This document shows positions 59,731-64,000 of a stretch of DNA of 64,000 nucleotides, piece by piece. The stretch lies in assembly GCA_041821185.1 (NCBI GenBank), contig JBGUBD010000008.1, forward strand, positions 62,001-126,000, read 5' to 3'. Position numbers and translations under genes: made by a program. The stretch is from Phycisphaerales bacterium AB-hyl4. Its GTDB lineage: Bacteria > Planctomycetota > Phycisphaerae > Phycisphaerales > Phycisphaeraceae. The notes beneath the pieces were generated by a model. The model was not told where the DNA came from. It saw nothing but the letters and a program-made list of their open reading frames with translations, and searched no databases. Every line of letters starts with the position of its first letter. Position 1 is the stretch's first letter.

Positions 59731-60009
59731 TTACACATCTTCGTCTTCGTCGTCTTCGATGAGTTCTTCGTCATCGTCGTCATCGAAGAGTTCTTCGTCC
59801 TCGTCGTCGAGGAAGTCTTCGTCCTCGTCGTCGAAGTCGTCATCCTCATCATCGTCAAAAAAATCGTCCTCCTCCACATCATCTTCGTCTTCATCGTCGA
59901 TCAGGTGCAGCGGCGGCCGCGCAGAGCGCGCCTCGTCCCACCATGCGAATGCCTGCGCACCGGTCTGTTGCGGAGGCGTCAACCTGCCCATCAACATCTG
60001 CTCGACCAT
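59731..60009 (-). CDS. Highly acidic protein, 92 residues
   Basis: The first 40 residues are ordinary (MVEQMLMGRLTPPQQTGAQA, FAWWDEARSARPPLHLIDDE); the remaining 50 are almost only Asp and Glu with a few Phe and Leu. Similar acidic tails act as disordered nucleic-acid mimics or chaperone tails. The plus-strand Ser/Lys-rich frame over it is an artefact of the codon repeats. Function unknown. Confidence 0.6.
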   Translation of the reverse strand: MVEQMLMGRLTPPQQTGAQAFAWWDEARSARPPLHLIDDEDEDDVEEDDFFDDDEDDDFDDEDEDFLDDEDEELFDDDDDEELIEDDEDEDV

Positions 60010-60239
60010 GATCCACCACCTTCTTCAATTGTCCTGGGTGATCAATTACATCCTGCCGGGCCCGCCCGCCGACGTCGGCGAAACGCCGCCCATACATTGG
60101 CCCGGCTCAAACTGGCGGTTACACTATCGGCCGGCGTGGTTTTGTCAATGGCCCGCCGACCCTTACGGCCGACGATGCCCCTGTCGTCGGCCCCAGCATC
60201 CTACCGTCCTCATACGCCGACGCCACCAGGAACGTTCGC

Positions 60240-60692
60240 TTGCCCGACAACCGCACCGACCAACTCGCCGACCGCTGGAATTTTACCGCCGCCGTCGCCG
60301 CATGGGTCTTCCCCGGCTTGGGCCACCTCCTGCTCGGCCAACGCGACCGCGCGCTCGTCCTGGCGGTCACCATCATCAGCCTCTGGATCGTCGGCCTGCT
60401 GGTCGGCGGCGTCAGCGTCATCGACCGCGCCATGCACCCGGCATGGTTCCTCGGCCAGATGCTCATCGCACCCAGCCTCGTCGTCGACCTGCTCACCAGC
60501 CACTACAGCCCGCCCACGTACAGCCCCAGCTTCGGCCGGGCCAACGAGCAGGGCGTCCTGTTCACCGCCATGGCCGGCCTGCTGAACCTGCTGGCGATCA
60601 TCGACGTGCTCTACCGCGATCCCCACGACCCCCGTCACGCCGACGCCAACCCCACCCACGACGGCGACGCACGCGAAGGGGGCTCGGCATGA
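60240..60692 (+). CDS. Small integral membrane protein, DUF6677-like
   Basis: 150 residues from a TTG at 60240 with AGGAA upstream. Three to four hydrophobic segments (AAVAAWVFPGLGHLLLGQ, ALVLAVTIISLWIVGLLVGG, MLIAPSLVVDLLT, TAMAGLLNLLAIIDVLY). The PGLGHLLLGQRDRAL motif is typical of the DUF6677 planctomycete family. It overlaps the next gene by 4 bp. Confidence 0.75.
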   Translation: MPDNRTDQLADRWNFTAAVAAWVFPGLGHLLLGQRDRALVLAVTIISLWIVGLLVGGVSVIDRAMHPAWFLGQMLIAPSLVVDLLTSHYSPPTYSPSFGRANEQGVLFTAMAGLLNLLAIIDVLYRDPHDPRHADANPTHDGDAREGGSA

Positions 60693-60964
60693 CCCTCTGC
60701 TCGCTCACCGCCCTCACCGCCCTGCTGCACAGCCTCACGCCCGCCCTGCTCGCCTGGCGGCCGCTGCTCGATCCGCTGCCGATCGACAATGTCTGGATGA
60801 TCCTGCTGCTGCCGCTGTCCGTCGGCGTCGCGATCGTCTACAAGACCATCAAGCTCAACGACATGGCCACCCTCCCCCGCCAGGCCGCCGTCCTCAGTGC
60901 CCAGATCATCGTCTTCATGCTCCTCGCCGCGGCGATCATCTGGGTTGTCGTCGAGGTGGCCTGA
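60689..60964 (+). CDS. Small membrane protein, 91 residues
   Basis: Two transmembrane segments (about 35-55, NVWMILLLPLSVGVAIVYK, and about 70-90, AQIIVFMLLAAAIIWVVVEV). Coupled to the previous gene by a 4-bp overlap. No family recognised. Confidence 0.65.
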   Translation: MTLCSLTALTALLHSLTPALLAWRPLLDPLPIDNVWMILLLPLSVGVAIVYKTIKLNDMATLPRQAAVLSAQIIVFMLLAAAIIWVVVEVA

Positions 60965-60971
60965 TGGAAGC

Positions 60972-61079
60972 GATTTCGAATTTCGGAATTTCGAATTTCG
61001 GATTTCAACACCGCGCAACACGCGGGTAAACTTCCCAGTCCCTGAATCCGAAATCCGAAATCCGAAATCCGAAATTTCC
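60972..61079. repeat. Inverted clusters of 7-bp direct repeats
   Basis: Left cluster (60972-61007): repeats of TTTCGAATTTCGG. Right cluster (61043-61079): ATCCGAAATCCGAAATCCGA and so on. The two are roughly complementary and could fold into a long hairpin just before trpD. Confidence 0.75.
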
Positions 61080-61083
61080 GACC

Positions 61084-62157
61084 ATGCCCATGAAACACCT
61101 GCTCGCCCACCTGGTCACCGGCAACACCCTTTCCACCGAACAGGCCGTCGAAGCCTTCGAGTTGATCATGACCGGCCAGGCCACGCCCGCGCAGACCGGG
61201 GCGTTGCTAGCCATGATCGAACATCGCGGCGCGACCATCGACGAAATCGTCGGCGCCGCCACCGTCATGCGCGACAAGGTCAAATGCGTCACCGTCCCCG
61301 CGGGCCTGCGCGTGATCGACACCTGCGGCACGGGCGGCGACCATGCGGGCACGTTCAATATCTCCACCGCCGCAGCGCTCGTCGCCGCCGGCGCGGGCAA
61401 GCCGCAGGGCATTGCCGTCGCCAAGCATGGCAACCGCTCCGTCACCTCAAACTCCGGCTCAAGCCAGGTGCTCGACACCCTCGGCGTCAAGTTGCAAGTC
61501 ACCCCCGATACCCTCTCGCGATGCCTCGAAGAGGCTGGCCTGTGCTTCTGCTTCGCACCTTCGCACCACCCGGCCATGAAGCACGCCGCGCCCATCCGCG
61601 CCGAACTGGGCTTCCGCACACTCTTCAACGTGCTCGGCCCCCTCACCAACCCCGCCGGCGCGACCCGCCAGGTCATCGGCGTCTTCGCCACGCAGATGAC
61701 CAAGCCCATCGCCAACGTCCTCGCTCGTCTCGGCGCCGATCATGCCATGGTCGTGCACGGCCAGATCCCCGACGACGACGGCAAACACGTCGACGGCCTC
61801 GACGAACTGTCCACCTGCGGCCCCAGCCAGATCAGCGAAGTCCGCGACGGCAAGGTCAAGACCTACGAAATCGACCCCGACGACCTGGGCCTGAGCTACT
61901 CGCACCCCAAGGCCCTCAAGGTCGACAGCCCCGAGCGGAGTGCTGCAGTGATCCGCGAGCTGCTCGAAGGCGAAGTCGGCCCGCCGCGCGATATCGTCAT
62001 GCTCAACGCCGCGGCAGCGCTGGTCGTCGCCGAGTTGGCAGAGGACCTGCCCGAAGGCCTGGAGTTGGCCCGCGAGTCGATCGATTCCGGCGCTGCGAAG
62101 CAGGCCCTGGATCGGCTGGTCGAAATCACCACCGCCGACCCCACGCCAGTCGGCTGA
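61084..62157 (+). CDS. trpD: Anthranilate phosphoribosyltransferase
   Basis: 357 residues. It joins anthranilate to PRPP, second committed step of tryptophan synthesis. Signatures: DTCGTGGDHAGTFNISTAAA (PRPP loop), KHGNRSVTSNSGSSQVLDTL, and the acidic DE site in VHGLDELS-like VDGLDELSTCGPSQISE. ATG at 61084 starts 4 bp after the repeat array. No other trp gene is near, so this is a stand-alone locus. All key residues are intact. Confidence 0.96.
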   Translation: MPMKHLLAHLVTGNTLSTEQAVEAFELIMTGQATPAQTGALLAMIEHRGATIDEIVGAATVMRDKVKCVTVPAGLRVIDTCGTGGDHAGTFNISTAAALVAAGAGKPQGIAVAKHGNRSVTSNSGSSQVLDTLGVKLQVTPDTLSRCLEEAGLCFCFAPSHHPAMKHAAPIRAELGFRTLFNVLGPLTNPAGATRQVIGVFATQMTKPIANVLARLGADHAMVVHGQIPDDDGKHVDGLDELSTCGPSQISEVRDGKVKTYEIDPDDLGLSYSHPKALKVDSPERSAAVIRELLEGEVGPPRDIVMLNAAAALVVAELAEDLPEGLELARESIDSGAAKQALDRLVEITTADPTPVG

Positions 62158-62222
62158 ACGCCGCGTCTTCGGCCGGCCCACTTCAGTAGCGGGCGCTCAT
62201 CCATTTTCAGTGGAGGCGGACC

Positions 62223-62441
62223 ATGGTCACACTCGCTTACATCGCCAATATCATCTGGGCAATCATGGCTTTCTATGTCTTCCCCCTGATCTATCTGGTG
62301 TTGGCCTTCCAGGAAGATGGGGTCGACGTCGGCTTGCTTGTGCATGCTGTTGTCGCTGTCCCGGTGGTCCTGTTTCCGCCGATCTTCAACATCGTCGTCA
62401 TCCGCCGACTGCACAGAAGGTGCAACCCATCGGTAGCATGA
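62223..62441 (+). CDS. Small membrane protein, 72 residues
   Basis: GGAGG lies 8 bp before the ATG. Two transmembrane helices (about 5-28 and 38-60: LVHAVVAVPVVLFPPIFNIV). Convergent with ruvC. No family recognised. Confidence 0.65.
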   Translation: MVTLAYIANIIWAIMAFYVFPLIYLVLAFQEDGVDVGLLVHAVVAVPVVLFPPIFNIVVIRRLHRRCNPSVA

Positions 62442-62451
62442 GATGCAGGCT

Positions 62452-62961
62452 TCACAACCGCTCGACTGCCATTCGCCGGGCGTGGCAGGTCGCGATCGCA
62501 ATCGCGTCCGCCACGTCGAACGGCGTCGGCGGCTCGGCAAGCCGGTACTGGCTCTGCACCGCTCGCTGGACCTGCTGCTTCGACGCGTGGCCGTGGCCGG
62601 TGACCGCCTTCTTCACCTCCGTCGATGGCAGGTGTGCGATCTCCACCGCGCGCAGCTTCGCCGCCAGTAAAATCACACCGCGTGCGTGCGCCATGACGAT
62701 CGCGGTCCGCGGATGCTTGTAGTGGGCATATAGTTTTTCGATCGCGAGCACGTTGGGCTGATGCTCGTCGATCAGCTCCAGCAGCTCGCGATGCAGCTCA
62801 ACGAGGCGGTGCTCGACGCTGGTCTTGGGTTTCAGCCGAATCACCCCTCCCTCGACCAGCCGCGGTTCGGCCAGGCCGGGCCCCTCATCGAGCACGACAA
62901 CGCCGTAGCCGGTGAGTTGCAGGCCGGGGTCAATCCCGAGAATTCGCGTCGCATCAGGCAT
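62452..62961 (-). CDS. ruvC: Crossover junction endodeoxyribonuclease RuvC
   Basis: 169 residues from ATG 62961 (a longer frame begins at 63153 but lacks family residues there). Catalytic acids: Asp in ILGIDPGLQLTGYG, Glu in VLAIEKLY, and the Asp pair in PPTPFDVADAIAIAT. It resolves Holliday junctions by paired nicks. RuvA and RuvB are not in view. Confidence 0.95.
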   Translation of the reverse strand: MPDATRILGIDPGLQLTGYGVVVLDEGPGLAEPRLVEGGVIRLKPKTSVEHRLVELHRELLELIDEHQPNVLAIEKLYAHYKHPRTAIVMAHARGVILLAAKLRAVEIAHLPSTEVKKAVTGHGHASKQQVQRAVQSQYRLAEPPTPFDVADAIAIATCHARRMAVERL

Positions 62962-63068
62962 GCCTGAAAGGATAGCGACAAACCGAGGATTGCCCCCGCA
63001 GCGATTGGAGCATAAACTGAGAGCGAGAACACTCCATCCGTTCACCCGGATCAAAGGCTGAAACAGAT

Positions 63069-64000
<932 letters not shown>

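Noticed and set aside
59759..60688. Ser-rich plus-strand frame
   Set aside because: Created by the GAC/GAG repeats of the acidic protein read in antisense; only the part from 60689 is a real gene.

Overview
The window is a bacterial chromosome segment, most likely from a planctomycete of the Phycisphaerae type. This rests on a PEP-CTERM secreted protein, a planctomycete-style prepilin-like protein (N-terminal cleavage/methylation helix and a C-terminal H-x9-DG motif), a large secreted DUF4838 hydrolase beside LacI regulators, a DUF6677-like membrane protein, and high-GC codon use. The genus cannot be told from the sequence alone.

Left chromosomal arm (1-16.6 kb). A LacI regulator runs off the left edge, followed by a decayed IS4/Tn5-type transposase and a decayed copy of an SNase-like gene whose better copy lies at 46.5 kb. 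Then come the threonine-degradation pair kbl-tdh with a divergent XRE-cupin regulator, an esterase-like hydrolase, a second LacI regulator and a secreted carbohydrate-active/prepilin/PEP-CTERM cluster. From 5.7 kb on, pieces of comM (Mg-chelatase-like AAA+ ATPase of natural transformation) recur: three 5' ends (5683, 14638, 15257), one middle piece (13502), one Walker-A-proximal piece (6022) and finally the real 5' half (15926-16609). Each stranded piece is followed by a small gene, often encoding a lipoprotein or membrane-anchored protein. The result is a cassette-like array built on repeated comM fragments.

The island (about 16604-55045, 38.4 kb) interrupts comM inside the P-loop codons. 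Its ends are a 29-bp imperfect inverted repeat (25/29) and the junctions share GGC. This is what integration by a large serine recombinase at a GG core would leave, and such an enzyme is encoded at 42793-44913. Rejoining the two flanks gives a continuous comM with a normal G-x4-GKT P-loop. Inside, left to right: a DUF6602 protein convergent with a SIR2-like/STAND ATPase; a complete type I restriction-modification operon (hsdR-hsdS-HEPN gene-hsdM) with an ApeA-like HEPN gene embedded by translational coupling; lineage-specific small genes including two paralogous pairs; a plasmid-like replication/maintenance module (AEP-like primase, DUF6573, SF2 helicase, DUF932-like protein, small serine resolvase, RHH-like protein); the large serine recombinase; an SNase-like protein and a ComEC/ComEA-like secreted metallo-hydrolase operon with DUF3006 and Ada-like partners; a Y-family polymerase; a DUF4365 nuclease-like gene; and a retron-like reverse transcriptase operon (structured leader, small ORF, XRE regulator, RT). 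It reads as a defence island riding on a serine-integrase element with plasmid ancestry.

Right chromosomal arm (55-64 kb). The 3' half of comM is followed by ordinary housekeeping genes: a membrane-anchored protein, a UDP-sugar epimerase, an HTH-membrane protein, a very acidic protein, two small membrane proteins, trpD, ruvC (reverse) and the start of gcvP.

The strongest points for follow-up are the repeated use of comM as a landing site with leftover 5' fragments, the HEPN gene inside the type I R-M operon, the retron-like operon with a candidate structured RNA, the degenerate SIR2-STAND protein paired with DUF6602, and the unusual recombinase (Thr in the catalytic Ser position and an excisionase-like HTH at its C-terminus). 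All functional statements are from sequence reading; no searches were run.
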